This document shows, piece by piece, positions 32,641 to 44,654 of a stretch of DNA of 64,000 nt (the stretch's first letter is position 1; each line of letters begins with the position of its first letter). The position numbers were made by a program, and so were the translations under genes. The stretch is from Hygrocybe punicea (lineage: Eukaryota; Basidiomycota; Agaricomycetes; Agaricales; Hygrophoraceae), in contig OY744472.1 in NCBI GenBank assembly GCA_963556145.1, positions 868,001 to 932,000 on the forward strand, given 5' to 3'. The notes under the pieces are model-generated. The model ran no database searches. It worked only from the letters and a program-made list of their open reading frames with translations, and was not told the DNA's origin.

Positions 32641-34989
32641 GAACAGAGCTCACGGGGTGAGCCCACCTCGGTCCGGGGTTCAGACCACATCTGAACCCAG
32701 ACCGAACGCGGACAGACGGTTCGATGCCATCTGGGTCCAGGTTTGGCCATGCGCCAAACCGGACCCCAAGTTCAGTTCGCGGTTCCGCCAAAAAGGGTCG
32801 GAACCGGACCGAACTGAACTTCGGCAACACTATCATCATCCAGCAGGGTTTCCATCAAGGGCATCAATTCGGGCCACTGAGTCTCGAAATGTGCCAGGAT
32901 CAACCTTTCTAGTTTGAGGGAGGTGCAACCAGTTGTCAAGGGCACGTTCACCAATTGTGCCTGCCTCTCGCGTTTGTAAAATATGAGGCAGAGGCAAAAC
33001 TGAAGCAGAGCACGTTTGAAGATGTAGGAAGGATGCACCCATATCCCACCCAAAATCGTCACATATTCTCCTGCAAACCAGGTGCAGAATCGGTGGTATC
33101 GCAATCAGGCGAAGGTCTCTTCCTCCTCTTCCAAGTCATCCATCTCACCACTGTCATGGTTTCAATTGATCACCTCTGCCATCTCCAGAAGATTGCCCAC
33201 AATCACCACATCCACGAGGCCAGCAGGGGTCGAAACATCAGGAATGTGATGTTCGCGATCTACACCTATTGAGGATCATGATTTAGGTAGAGGGATGAGA
33301 ATATGAACAGCAACTACATACCGACAGCTGAAGCCTCATTGACACACAAATGTTCATGCCACATACCCATCATTCTTCTCAGAATGGTCTGGGTGGTATT
33401 ATGTTGAGTATTTGTGATGGAGTAGGACATGACAAAGGTGTGGATGATTCCAAAACAGGTGTCCTTGATCGATGATGTGGCATAGAAGTGATTTCCATAT
33501 ACAATGGAGTCCTGCAGGGTGACTACATAATGGACTGTGTTCGGCCTTTGGAAACTGGCATCATTTGTTAGATAAGTCTGTGATGGAATGAATAACGCTC
33601 ACAAGACATCATTTGGCGTCAACAGCACCCCCTCTTTCTCCCAGATGCCTTTGGATAGACTGAGGGGACCCCAACCCTTTCCAAACGCATGATGAGTCGT
33701 CATGTCTCCATTGCTATTCCAGGGAGGTGTCTCTCTGTTGCGGCACATGACAACCCAATACTTGCTGCCTGTCATTACCCTTACAACTGTGGCAAAACCA
33801 TCATCATCAGCATGCGGCCAAGAAGTTGCACCCCGCAATGCCGCAGTCCCCCAAGAGAGTTCATCCGCGAATGTTTTGCCTGGAATATAACCTGGTTGTC
33901 CCCAGGTTTTTGACATGGCCTGCTCATGGGATGCCAGCGAGCTGGAGGAGAGCATCTTTGTCAAATGAAAACTGAGGATAGATAATTTCGCATCATACCG
34001 GTACATGGGCGGTGGATGAACCGTGAGGTGACCCATGGGAAAGTCCAGCATGTTCCAGATGTGTCTTCGTCCTTCTAACAGAGATGCATTATACAAATCT
34101 TGCAGAGTCCCGACATGCAGCATCTTTCCATGACTTTTCCGGGTGCGAAAGGAACCAACTTTGTCATTTGGTGAGTAACAGCAAGGATCAGTAAAAGGAC
34201 AAGACAAACCCTGCACATTACGCTCATGTTTGAGACTTCCAAGTCTGGAGAGACCTTCCAGGTCAAACTGGAGACGTTCCTGCTGCGGGACTCCATGGAC
34301 CAGGATATGTCTTTGTTCAAAGATATCCTGGATCGTCGAGGTATCCATTTGGAGGTACTGATCATATGCCACTACAAAAATACTCGAACCATCCGGATCA
34401 AATTCTGGGTTGCTAGCGGATGGTAGGTGATGAAGAGGTCTTCCATCTTCATATAAGGCCTCCACCTCCTCTTGGATGGTTCGTAAACACCAATATTCAC
34501 ATTCATCCTGTGTTGTCCATGTAAATAAATCAAACCAACAACTAGAAATAGGACTAACCGAGCCCGCATTACTTTGAAATGTGAAATGAGCTGCTTCTGC
34601 ATTTCGGTCGGCTCCAAAAACCCTGAGAGGCACATGATCCTCAGACATCTGTTGCTCTGGTTAGTTGATATCTCGGGCATTAGAGACGAACTGACTTCAG
34701 GAAGTTCGAGGTTTTTGACTGCCATTGAATGACTAATTTCCATCATTAACTCATGTGCATTGAAAGATTGGTCACAAAGTTATACTCACTTCACCGGGCA
34801 GTTCTGATGAAATCAACTGACTTCTGTCCATAAGCTTCCTTTTCTTACGGCTGTTCCATTTCGAAGCTGGTGCACACCGTTTCTTGCTTGCAGTGAAGTA
34901 GGTCTGGTACCCAGCAGGAGGTCCCTTTTGTGTCGTCTTCCCTTTGAGAGCATTGGTTTGCGAGCGCGTTACCGGGCGCAATGGGGTTC

Positions 34990-35700
34990 CTAGCTCAGTT
35001 TCGCTTTCTTCTGATTCCTCCTCCTCCTCCTCCTCCTCCTCCTCCTCCTCCTCCTCCTCCTCCTCCTCCTCCTCTTCGCCTTCCCCCTCAGGTCGTGGTC
35101 TGGTACCTTCACCCTGTTCGCCCTCCACTGCTGGCGGTGGTCCAACCCCCTCCGCCACTGGTCCACCCCCTTCCGCCACTGGCAGCGGTCCACCGCCCTC
35201 CACCACTGGCGGTGGTCCGTTGCTCTCCACCACTGGCGGTGGTCCATCGCTCTGTACCGCTGCTTGTGGTCCATCGCCCTCCAAAGCTGGCGGTTGTTCA
35301 ATGCTCTCCACTGCCAGTGGTGGCCCATCGCCCTCCACAGCCGGCAGTGGTTCACTGCCCTCCAAAGCCGGCAGTGGTCCATCACCCTCCACCGGTGGCG
35401 GTGGTTCATCGCCCTCCACCGCCAGTGGTGGTCCATCGCCCTCCACCACCAGTGGTCCATCACCCTCCACCTCCAGTGGTGGTCCATCCCCCTCCACAGC
35501 TGGCGGTGGTCCACCCCCCTCCACTGCTGGTGGCAGTCTATTGCCCTCCACCACTGGTGGTGGTCCATCGCCCTCCTCCTCCGCTGGTGATCCATCGCCC
35601 TCCACTGCTCGTTGTGGTCCATCACCCTCCAAAGCCGGCGGGGGTTCATCGCACTCTCCAGGTTGGCCCTCCCCCCCTGGCTGTGGTTCGTCCCCCCGCC
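34990..35700 (-). repeat. VEGDGPPPA coding repeat and Glu run
   Basis: Inside the JmjC-like gene. About twenty imperfect copies of a Val-Glu-Gly-Asp-Gly-Pro-Pro unit are followed by a run of more than 20 Glu coded by a (CTC)n tract on the plus strand at 35019-35075. Both are prone to length change. Confidence 0.8.
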
Positions 35701-36666
35701 CCTGCTGATCCTGCCCTTGCACCGGTTGTGGCTCCCCCTCACTCTGCTGGGCCTCCCCTTGAGGCTGTAGTGGCTCATCGTTCATTTGCTCTTCCTCCCC
35801 AACCGGTTGCAGCTGCTCCCTGTCCTGTTCTTGAGCTTCCCCTTCATCGTGTTGCAGCTGTTCCCCCCTCCACTGGTCGTCCCCTTGAGGCTGTGGCGGC
35901 TCACTGCTCATTTGCTCTTCCTCTCCTGGTGGGTGCAAAAGGTCCTCCACCTCCTCCTCCTCCATCCACCACGGCCGCCGCCCCGCAGAGTTGTTCCTCT
36001 GCCAAGGCTCGTCTTTGTAGTCAGACCAGTTTGTCTGCCCTGGCCGCCAGACGGGGTCATCCTCCTCCTCTTCCTCCTCCTGGCGCTGCTTCTGCTTCTT
36101 CTCCCCCTGCTGCTGCTCTGCACCCATGTCGATATCCACGTCGATATCCATGTCGACATCTACATCCACTGCCATTGGTTCCTCCATGTCCATGTCGGCG
36201 TCTTCCTTGCTCCCCTGCTCCTTCTCTTTCCCCTTGGGCTCCGGCTCGGCTGGCTGCTCTTGCTTTTTCTCATGTCGCCACCTGGTGCCGTTGTCCAATT
36301 CTGACTCACTGTCGTCATCAATGATGATGACAGGTTCCTCAGATCTGCTCGTGGATGCTCTGTTCTGATTTGCTTGGTGATGGTTAGGGACTGAGATAAC
36401 GGGCCCTGCATTGGAGTTAAATCCTGGGTCAAGGAATGGGTTAACACAATGGAATACATACATTTGGAAAACCAATCCAAGTGCATGTTCTCATCCTCGT
36501 AACGGAGGGAGAGCTGCTTAAATTCTCGTAGGAACAATTGGAGTTCTGTCTTTGCATTGGAACCGGTCGACATTCAGAGCAACATTTGCCAAAGACAGCG
36601 TTCCGTTTGCATCAGGCAGGAGGGCTTATGATTACTGAGCAATAGTTTCATCCTTATGTCATGAGG

Positions 36667-37943
36667 TTAGACAATTGAGAAAACCGTAAAATGGTGCTCA
36701 CTGTGATCAAATGATCCCTGCGAATTTGCTTGTTGTTGAACTGTCGGGGAAGGAGAGCAACGATGGGAGAGATGGAGACCGCAAGATGGAACAGATTGAC
36801 CATCCTCAAGAGAATGGCCTTTGCAGAACTCATGTTTTCGAAAAGCGTAATCAAATCTGAACCCAAAGGCATTCCCAGGGATGTTGCCCGGCTTCAATAT
36901 GGCTCCAGTCAGCGTCAACATCATATTACCAATCTCAATGATACTTACCCTCATAAAGTTAAGATAAATGTCTGTGGGCTCTCTGGAAGCCGATCCTTGC
37001 CCTATATTGGATTTATAAGCCCAACATGGATGCCAAGAAGGGGCAAGAACTTACCAAGCCAAACCAGCACAGAGCGAAAGACATGAGTTCCAAGTTGACC
37101 AGCGATTGGGTATACTTGGCCTCATGAATATGTTGCCCAGCCCACAAAAGACTCATGACCCCTTGTTTCAGCAGCGACTGCTGATGACTGAGCTGCTCAG
37201 GTTCAGCATTCACGAACAACCTGGCCTTCGCCAAACTGGCCCCAAAGCCATCACCAAGCCAGGCGTTTCTCTCTCGGGTCCTCAAATCCAGGATAGGCTG
37301 AGTCCAATCATCAAGTTTGGTCAAGATCTATTACGAGGAACTCAGAGCTGATCTCTTTCATTGAAATACGAACATTCATGCACATACCTGTGTTAACTTT
37401 GTTGGCAAATCATGGGGCTTTGCTCCTCGAAATATGACCGGTGTCGTTCTTGTTGCTGGCACTCCCATTGCATCCGCAAGCTGGTCCAGAAGAGAATATC
37501 GGTTCACAATTTCTGCGGCGGCGCTGATGTACACTGCTGGCGAAGATGACCATCTTCTGGGATTGCCAACAGTCACTAGAGCACCATGAGGTCCACATGC
37601 TGCATTCAGATTGAAGAATTCCTTCAAGAATCCTGTAACCCTGTCGCCATACACTCGATGTGGTGAAAAAGCGTCAAGGCTTTGCGCCATGTTCTGGTTC
37701 ATGTTCAACTTTGGGTTGATTGCTCATCGAACAGAATTATAAACTCACCAAGAGCAGCTGGCCTTGGGAAATGGGGCAGCTGGAACCTAATAGAGCCAAG
37801 CGAAGCTGATCCTTCATAGCGCCTCGAATGAGGAGAGTGCCATTGGTCCATGGAAAGTCACGCAGGAGAGCGGTATTGTGTCGAAAAGATATGGCCAACG
37901 CTGAGGAAGAGGCTTCAGTTGCTTGGCTGCCACTGCTTGACAT
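36667..37943 (-). CDS. Multi-exon hypothetical gene
   Basis: ATG 37941-37943 (MSSSGSQATEASSSALAIS). Exons join in frame: GQLLL to NMNQNMAQSLDAFSPHRVYGD, KLTQ to ILTKLDDWTQPILDL, and FALCWF to QGSASREPTDIYLNF. The introns are about 35-60 nt. The last intron, near 36872-36960, is ambiguous because two acceptors are possible, so the C-terminus is uncertain. Segments such as GALVTVGNPRRWSSSPA and LLWAGQHIHEAKYTQSLVNLE look conserved, but I do not recognise the family. It ends only about 95 bp before the start of the JmjC-like gene on the same strand. Confidence 0.6.
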
Positions 37944-38199
37944 GTTTGAACAGAAAATATTGGTGGTTAAAATGTTGAATTGACGCGTTGTGACATCACG
38001 TGTTGTCACATGTTGTCACGTGGAAAACCAAATTTGGAAATGGCAGCATCGCTATTAAACTATTAAATAAACTATTCGTCTACTAGAGCTTGGAATGTGC
38101 AGATATTCCATGCCCGAGTGGTTTCCTGTGCACTATTTATTTGTTGATACATTATAGATTGACAGATGAAACGGAGGGAAGAAAATTTGACAACTTACT

Positions 38200-38690
38200 T
38201 TAGCCTTTTAGACTGGCTAGGAGCAAATGCATCAGACAATGATTCCAACAATGCAGCATATTCATCATGAGACCACTCTCGGTGTTCAAAGTCAAATGAA
38301 AATGACACTGTGGTGTTCAAAATCTCTGCTAGAAGTTCTCTCAGTTTCCTGCATAGGATAAGTTCACCTGCACTAACTCGATTTGCCTCCCTTCAGCCTT
38401 GCATACTCAAGTTGCCATTCACAAGGTTTCGCAATGTCTACATCTAATTGAATGATGACTCATCTTGGGCTATCCAGCGCAGGATCAGTATACTGCATGA
38501 TATCCTGTTATATAGCAGCAGGACTTACCCTCCATGACAAAACCTCACATTCAATTCTCAGTTCCAGAGACAACTTGTCAGTCTCAAAGTTTAGGAGACA
38601 TCTATTATGGTCAGCCAGGGACCATGTAATGAATAATTTACAATTTACCTGGACGACAGCCATTCATAGGTCAAAACCCCCTCCTTGACT
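38200..38690 (-). CDS. Exons of an unrecognised gene
   Basis: Coding-like pieces read on the minus strand: ETDKLSLELRIECEVLSW, DIMQYTDPALDSPR, LDVDIAKPCEWQLEYARLKGG and KLRELLAEILNTTVSF...EHREWSHDEYAALLESLSDAF. The joins between them are unclear and some introns would be only about 24 nt, so this may be a fragment or a decayed gene. Confidence 0.35.
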
Positions 38691-38866
38691 AAAATCGGTG
38701 TTCCTACGCCCAAATGGTAATGCTTGACAGGGAGGGGAGACATGTGAAAGAACGATGTTTGGTTGATGAGAAACCTGTGACGAACCTGAGGACAAGGTCA
38801 CATGCTTTGTGAGTTGTCACGCCCGACGAATCGGCCGTGACGAGGTTATTGACCATTACCCTATTC

Positions 38867-39631
38867 GGTTACAGTTGCCAAATATGGAAACAGCTTCCAA
38901 AACATTCTTGCTGTTCTAGAGAGCCACAGAATGGCTATCGGACCATTGCAACAGTCCCAGAACTGAATGTCAACTGGTAGTAGGATGTGAACAACTTGGG
39001 GTATTTTTGGTGCAAACATATGGAGCGATATTCATGTTTTGTTGACACCCCTCCGCCAAAATAGGACCCTGAAACTTCTTTATCTCTCTTACTCCAGCAA
39101 TAAAATGGCAAAAAAATCCACGCTGGCAGCTTTGGACAGTTATGATGCATTGCAATGCATTCTTCATGTGTGCCTTGAGTTTGCAAGCTGACCTGGTTAC
39201 AGTTTGGCCATGGATGCCAAAGTATCAAAAGTCCAACAAATGTGATGATCATGCAAATTCCAGGTCATGTTACCTGCCAATTCATCATTCGATGTATATA
39301 ACTTCATATGTCATAAACCTCCAGGCACACATGAACAGGGCATTCCAATGCATCACACCTTTCCAAAGCTGCTACCTCGGATTTTTTTGCCATTTTATTT
39401 TCGGAGTAAGAGAGATAAAGAAGTTTCAGGGTCCTATTTTGGCGGAGGGGTGTCAACAAAACATGAATATTGCTCCATATATTTGCACCAAAAATACCCC
39501 AAGTTGCTCACATCCTACTACCAGTTGACATTCAGTTCTGGGACTGTTGCAATGGTCCAATAGCCATTCTGTGGCTCTCTAGAACAGCAAGAACATTTTG
39601 GAAGCTGTTTCCATATTTGGCAACTGTAACC
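38867..39631. repeat. Inverted duplication, 316-bp arms
   Basis: Left arm 38867-39183 and right arm 39316-39631 are reverse complements with few differences. Both outer ends read GGTTACAGTTGCCAAATATG in inverted form. A spacer of about 130 bp separates them. The mirrored frames in both arms are a consequence of the symmetry. No TSD could be recognised. Confidence 0.85.
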
Positions 39632-41199
39632 AAATTAGGCAATTCGATCATCCAATTTTCCACTTGTTGTCCAGAAACACATCTTGTTCTCCAATCTAAA
39701 GCCTTGCTATTTAATTTGGAACCTCTTCCATCCTGTGGTGCCATGCCCAATCCTCCCTGCATTTTGTCTCAGCTAACCCTCCAATCTTGTTGTCTCCTCC
39801 TACCCTCTCATCTTTAGGCAACATTTTAAACCCTCTCCGGTCTCCAATGGCATGGACTTCAATTGTCATTCTTCATTGGCTAAATCTCACCTGCAACTGA
39901 ATTTATTTCCCATACACCACTCCTTTTTGGTGGTAGGAATCTTTTCTAACAATTTTGTCTAGTCAGATTATCTACTTTCTCTGTTGTATTTATGTCTTCA
40001 CGGACTTCACGCTCGGGCAAGCAGCTATGTGACCATGTCACGGCTGATTAGTCGGCCGTGACATTTTAACCCCAACCCAAACAATAGTTATGGCCAGACA
40101 TCCCCATGTATATTTCCGCGACATCAGAGTTTACGCCAACAAACCCCACGTTAAACGGAGGGTCATCCGCGATGTGCAGGCTGCCGCGGTCCACCAGAGA
40201 TGGGGCGCGTCTGGGGTTGAATGGGCGGAAATCCGGTAATGCACCATGACTTGATGACTGTTTTTTCGTGCTTGTTAACTTGCTCATAGTGGTCCAGCGC
40301 ATTACGGCGGGACGCGCCAGACCGAACCGCTACATACGACAGTCCGGCTCTACACAAGAGAAGGATATCTTGTCACCACTTTGCATGTTTACCATGCAAG
40401 GAGGGGCGTTTTGAATACTTGAGGTAAGTCTCAATATTTCCATAGTCTCTCTTCCAGAGGCTAAGAACTACTTAGATATAACAAATTAGGACCTTTATAT
40501 AACATTTAAATGCCTCATTCATCTGCTTTTCCTCCAAATATTTATCGGCATGTTCATATTGATAGTTTTTTTCGCGGTGTAATGGACATGCTAATCATTA
40601 GAACTAATATAAAGATCGATCGATCGCCTATGTAAGCATAGGGGAGCCGGGAATCCCCTCATCCAGCGATTGTTCTAAAGGTTGACTTATCCAATTATGT
40701 AATCATACCAAATTAAAATTATTTCATTTATTATTTCCAAGATAAAGTAAATTAAAGAAGTCCTCAACCGCGGGCCCGCCCCAACCAACCAATAGCTGTT
40801 TGTCGTCAATCTTGATTCGGCGTCGTTAATTTGAATGACCTGGAAGAGAGTCTGAATGTTGCTGCGTTGTAGGGGCCCCTACTTCACAGCAAATTCAAGC
40901 TCTCTGGAAAAAACAAAGATGCGATGATAAGCATCCACTTAACTGGCAAAGAGAAGAAATTTGCTTAGCAGATAAACCAAAAGCCGAAATTGAAACAATG
41001 GGGCTCTACAAGATCAAAGCAACTGATAAGTTGAAAATCCACGCCCTAATTCGAGCCGCTTATGAGCACAGCCAGCTGGGCATTGAATTTGAGGGAAATG
41101 GCTAGGAAAGGGACTGCAAGAGCCAATCGAAGTCAATCTGAAGCTAAATCTTTAGGGTGAATAGGAGTTTTAAGCATAACTTACAATTTTGCGACCTCT
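39632..41199. other. Intergenic
   Basis: No gene supported. It contains an imperfect palindrome GTCACGGCTGATTAGTCGGCCGTGAC at 40037-40062 and a GATC run at 40613-40627. An antisense frame of 78 codons at 40066-40302 has no recognisable domain. Confidence 0.4.
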
Positions 41200-41220
41200 G
41201 CCAAACTATGTTGCCGCGCA

Positions 41221-41618
41221 GGATGCTGGCAAATGCAGATGAAGCCCCCAGTACCCAATGATGCCACGCAGGATGCTGGCAGACACCGATAAAGCCCCCA
41301 GTACCCAATGATGCCGCGCAGGATGACGGCAGACACCGATGAAGCCCCCAGTACCCAATGGTGCCGCGCAGGATGCTGGCAGACACCGATGAAGCCCCCA
41401 GTACCCAATGGTGCTGCACAGGATGCTGGCAGACACCAATAAAGCCCCCAGTACCCAATGGTGCCACGCAGGATGCTGGCAGACACCAATAAAGTCCCCA
41501 GTACCCAATGATGCCCCGCAGGATGCTGGCAGACACCAATAAAGCCCCCAGTACCCAATGTTGCTGTGCAGGATGACGGCAAACACCAATGAAGCCCCCA
41601 GTACCCAATGATGGTGCT
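41221..41618. repeat. 50-bp minisatellite, eight copies
   Basis: GGATGCTGGCAGACACC recurs every 50 bp from 41221, with GAAGCCCCCAGTACCCAATG in each unit. 50 is not a multiple of three, so the three long antisense frames over it (HWVLGA...-type) are repeat artefacts. Confidence 0.9.
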
Positions 41619-41703
41619 GTAAAAGCGGGCTTGTTGGCGAGCAGCTAGAAATTGCGGAAGTAAGTAATGCAAAAGATATATGCAGAATGGAAGACTTATC
41701 GGC

Positions 41704-42804
41704 TTATGAAATTGTAACCAAGTTCAACCATTCACTGAGGTCTTTTGGCATGTCGCGATTCATGTCAAAACATCCCAGTGATGATGGTTGATGATGGCTG
41801 ATAAGCATCAAGTCGCGAAAGATGACATGCGTACCTTTTATGGCAATCAACCACAGCATGTGATCTTGTTTGCTTGCATGTGACCTTGTCACCCAGCATG
41901 ATGTCCATCATTTCCATTGGGTTTTCTAAGATTCGAAGGAAATGCAGCATGTAGATGCCACAATCGTCAAAATTCAGCTGTCCAGGTACCTGAAAAGAAA
42001 GCTTCAATTCAGTCACAACACTGACATTAGACATTGTTCACCGTGGGGGTGACTCTCTTGATATGTGCCAGCTTTTTCACCTGTCTGGTGTTCATCGCAA
42101 TGCCAGCCAGCCACGCATGCACCAGGGATATATCTTTATGATGGTTCACTGGAGGCAGTGAATCGAGAACAAATGTTATGCTAATTGAAGATAAGTAAGT
42201 TCAAGGCAAAGCTAAAATGGATAATTATGTGTGCAGTCCATCAGGAGGATTTTCTAACAAACATGCACCAGGATTTGTCACGATAATCAAATACCAGTGG
42301 TCACTGATGGTGAGGAGATGTTGCCTTCACCAAAGCTGACTACACTCACCCAGTGGGAACAGGAAAGACCAAGTATCGGAGTGAAAATATGTTGATTGCC
42401 TTCGTCCACCTCTTCAATCTCTTCACACCGTTCTTCCTGTGTCCAGATTCAGCAGAAATGAAGTTATATGAACCACCAAGCAACGTGTACCTCAATTTCT
42501 CCATGAAAAAAGTAATGAATATGTGTATGTTTTCTGGCAAATCCAGCTGATGGATTGCTGCTTTCTGCAGCGCGTAGCTGAAACAGGGAATAAGCTACTG
42601 CACTGGATGGTTGAAATATACTTACTGGGTACCGAAATTAATGAGTTCATCATCTAGCCAATCCTTTTCCAAATGTTGATATGAAATCCATGGAACCGCA
42701 CCCCGCTCTGAGTATTTTGCAATGGTACACATGTTTTCAACCCTAGAACACCTGAGGTGAGCGATGGGCTTGGCAATGGCAATGTTATATGTACATGGCC
42801 ACAT
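41704..42804 (-). CDS. Ulp1-like (C48) cysteine protease, N-terminus missing
   Basis: Exons join in frame. RVENMCTIAKYSERGAVPW...DDELINFGT is followed by HYALQKAAIHQLDLPENIH, INIFSLRYLVFPVPTG, DHWYLIIVTNPGACLLENPP, ITFVLDSLPPVNHHKD, VPGQLNFDDCGIYMLHFL and a last exon ending WLNLVTIS at 41704. His (DHWY), Asp (VLDSL), Gln (GQLNF) and Cys (DDCGIY) occur in the order of the Ulp1/SENP catalytic residues. Such enzymes cleave SUMO or related modifiers, and Ulp1-like proteins are also common in transposon-associated genes. Exons upstream of 42804 were not found, so it is partial or starts there. Confidence 0.75.
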
Positions 42805-44526
42805 CTGGCCTCTTATTTAAATGCAAAAATCAGCCGTTGGTGTCGACATCGTTTCTGTTGAAGTAGAGATTAGTTGTGGTATTATGAATTTGTTATACTG
42901 ACTGTAAATACTCGATGCTACTTTTGCCCAGTGTGCTGGTGAGCAAACTGAGCAAATCCGCATACATATCTGTTGTCCAGGATGCATGCTCGTTGTCAAA
43001 ATAAATGCCAATTTGGTGTTTTGACACAATTTCTGAGTATCAATTGGAGTCACATCTAACCTCATGGAAATGGTGGAGTACCATTGTTCTGTCGGCCTAA
43101 AAACATGCATGTGGAATTGTCCATATGTTGAGACATGAGCACATGCAATATCAAGCTGCATATCTGCTCTTCATTCAGTTTTGTGGCCTACAAAATTACA
43201 TGAATATCAAGGGTGGGCTCTTGATGACTAACAATCCCCTGGCAACTGACAACATCATGCTCGACCAAAAGTTGCATGGTTGCAGAGCTGTCATCTGTCA
43301 GAATGCAACAAACACTGGTATACCACAGTAAGTGATGATTAGGATGCTGAACACGATGATTTACCATGAACCTTTGCATTTAAATTCAATGGATGTGGCG
43401 CCTTCCAGTGATTTGTGGTAGGTGTGTCCACCAGAGACTGTGAAAAGGACAGGGAGCTGAAGAGATGGCATATTGGATTGATATTCAGAGATGCAGGTGA
43501 TGGTTGAAAAAAGAGATGCTTTTCCATCATGTGATGCAGAGTCCGGTCCACATGTGGACGTCACATGCATGATGTCACGTGATGTCATGGCGTTTCTATG
43601 ACCGTTGTACACGCTCAATGACATGGGGAAAATGACTGACATAGAAGATACAATAGCAGCGTTGCACATTGCACATTGTCTCTGAGATTACTTATTTCCT
43701 TGGTAGACATTGTTCTATCTTTGCGATTAAAAATCAAATGCCACCCTGAGCATTTGTTTTTATTTGGTCAGAATTCACCTTATTTCGTCACATCCTGAGT
43801 CGCAACATCAATGTTCTGGAAGGTAATTTCTCTTGATGCTAATACACTATGATATTTCTGCATTTCGATGTTCACTTGTACTGCAGCAAATGACAGCTCC
43901 CTTGTATCCTTGGTAGGGCGCTGTACCAGGCAAATTTCCAAAGCTGCATTTATGACAGTTCTTGTTGATATGCTGCCTTGTGAAACTGCTGATGTTCACA
44001 ACATTGAATGCTACCCACCATCTGTGTACAACGTTATACTGAACCCACTTTTGATTGTGTAGGATGTGCCTGAAATCTATTTGCATATTTTCATGTGGCC
44101 GCCACCGAACATGAACATTATTCTGTCCAATGGCCAGGCATGATGCAATTGGAAGACACAGGCCATGCACAAACACCATTCCTGAAAGAAGGTTGGCCAC
44201 CCATGTTTGGTGTAGACGAAGATGTTCATATGTGTATGGGATATTTTGTTCACCTAGCCACTAGTTTTGCTACAGGTCTGCTACATCCTTTGATCTTCAG
44301 TCCAATTTGTGAATGTTCTTGTTCAGCACACCGTGTACAAATGCAGTTGAATTCAAGGCACTGGTGTACATTATTCGGAAGCGACACTGTAATTAAATGT
44401 CTTGGTAACAAAGTGCCATTCACAACCTTCCTAGCCAGATTATAAATTTTATTCACCATTTTCACATTGTTCTAATTACATTTCTCTACAACAGTGCAAT
44501 TTACAACGTTCCCAGCCTGTATATAA
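42805..44526. other. Possible upstream exons, not assignable
   Basis: Several open frames on the minus strand (for example one with MPSLQLPVLFTVSGGHTYH near 43470) might be first exons of the Ulp1-like gene or of another gene, but no consistent chain was found. GTCACGTGATGTCATGGCG-type words occur near 43575. Confidence 0.35.
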
Positions 44527-44654
44527 GTTTGGACGGTGATGAGTCACACCTGTTATGTCACGTTTGGACATCCAGACATGATGTAATGTGTGTGATGTCA
44601 CATTTGGACATCCAAACGTGACATCACAGGTGTGACTCGTCACCGTCCAAACTT
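44527..44654. repeat. MITE-like stem-loop, 44-bp arms
   Basis: AAGTTTGGACGGTGATGAGT... at 44527-44570 is inverted at 44611-44654 with two differences. The inner 40 bp holds further TGTCAC and GGACATCC words. No clear target duplication. Confidence 0.75.

Larger units (their letters stand above)
31627..32832 (+). mobile_element. E2, non-autonomous hAT-like element, GGTTC type
   Basis: Ends are TAGTGTTGCCGTAGTTCGG and the inverted GAACTTCGGCAACACTA. The 8-bp duplication TCATCATC is perfect (31619-31626 and 32833-32840). Subterminal GGTTC/GAACC words mark both ends. Inside is an exon-like piece (QQRKANERDTMSRSWTQ), an intron GTAAGT...TTACAG (about 31961-32007), a CAG/CAA/GGC triplet tract (32080-32575) and the nested palindrome box at 32586-32640, 192 bp from the right end. 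It lies in the 3' coding part of the JmjC-like gene. Confidence 0.9.
31441..36573 (-). pseudogene. JmjC-like gene with acidic repeat, cut by E2
   Basis: Starts MSTGSNAKTELQLF (ATG 36571-36573). A 56-nt intron after LDWFSK leads into a long acidic, Pro-rich low-complexity region (34780-36440). A further intron leads into SEDHVPLRVFGADRN. The domain near 33700-33830 has ATSWPHADDDGF (the H-x-D iron site). After a 57-nt intron (33546-33602) comes PNTVHYVVTLQDSIVYGNHFY, which carries the distal His, as in JmjC oxygenases. A TGA at 33162-33164 closes the frame. Past it, in-frame coding resumes (EYVTILGGIWVHPSYIF) up to TLLDDD, where E2 is inserted. Removing E2 and one duplication continues the frame to EAPITSDTWGFNWSG and a TGA at 31441-31443. 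So the ancestral C-terminus was longer. Joining the acidic part and the JmjC part in one gene is an inference. Confidence 0.65.

Noticed and set aside
34981..36324. 447-codon and 254-codon plus-strand frames opposite the acidic repeat
   Set aside because: They are mirror frames of the GAG/CCN-rich coding repeat on the minus strand and are only Pro/Val/His or Ser/Pro/Gly words.
40037..40062. Rho-independent terminator-like hairpin
   Set aside because: Bacterial terminators are not expected in a fungal genome, and the same palindromic word recurs elsewhere as a dispersed motif.
41144..41672. Three overlapping 127-163 codon antisense frames
   Set aside because: They are the three frames of the 50-bp minisatellite, each made of the same shifted words.
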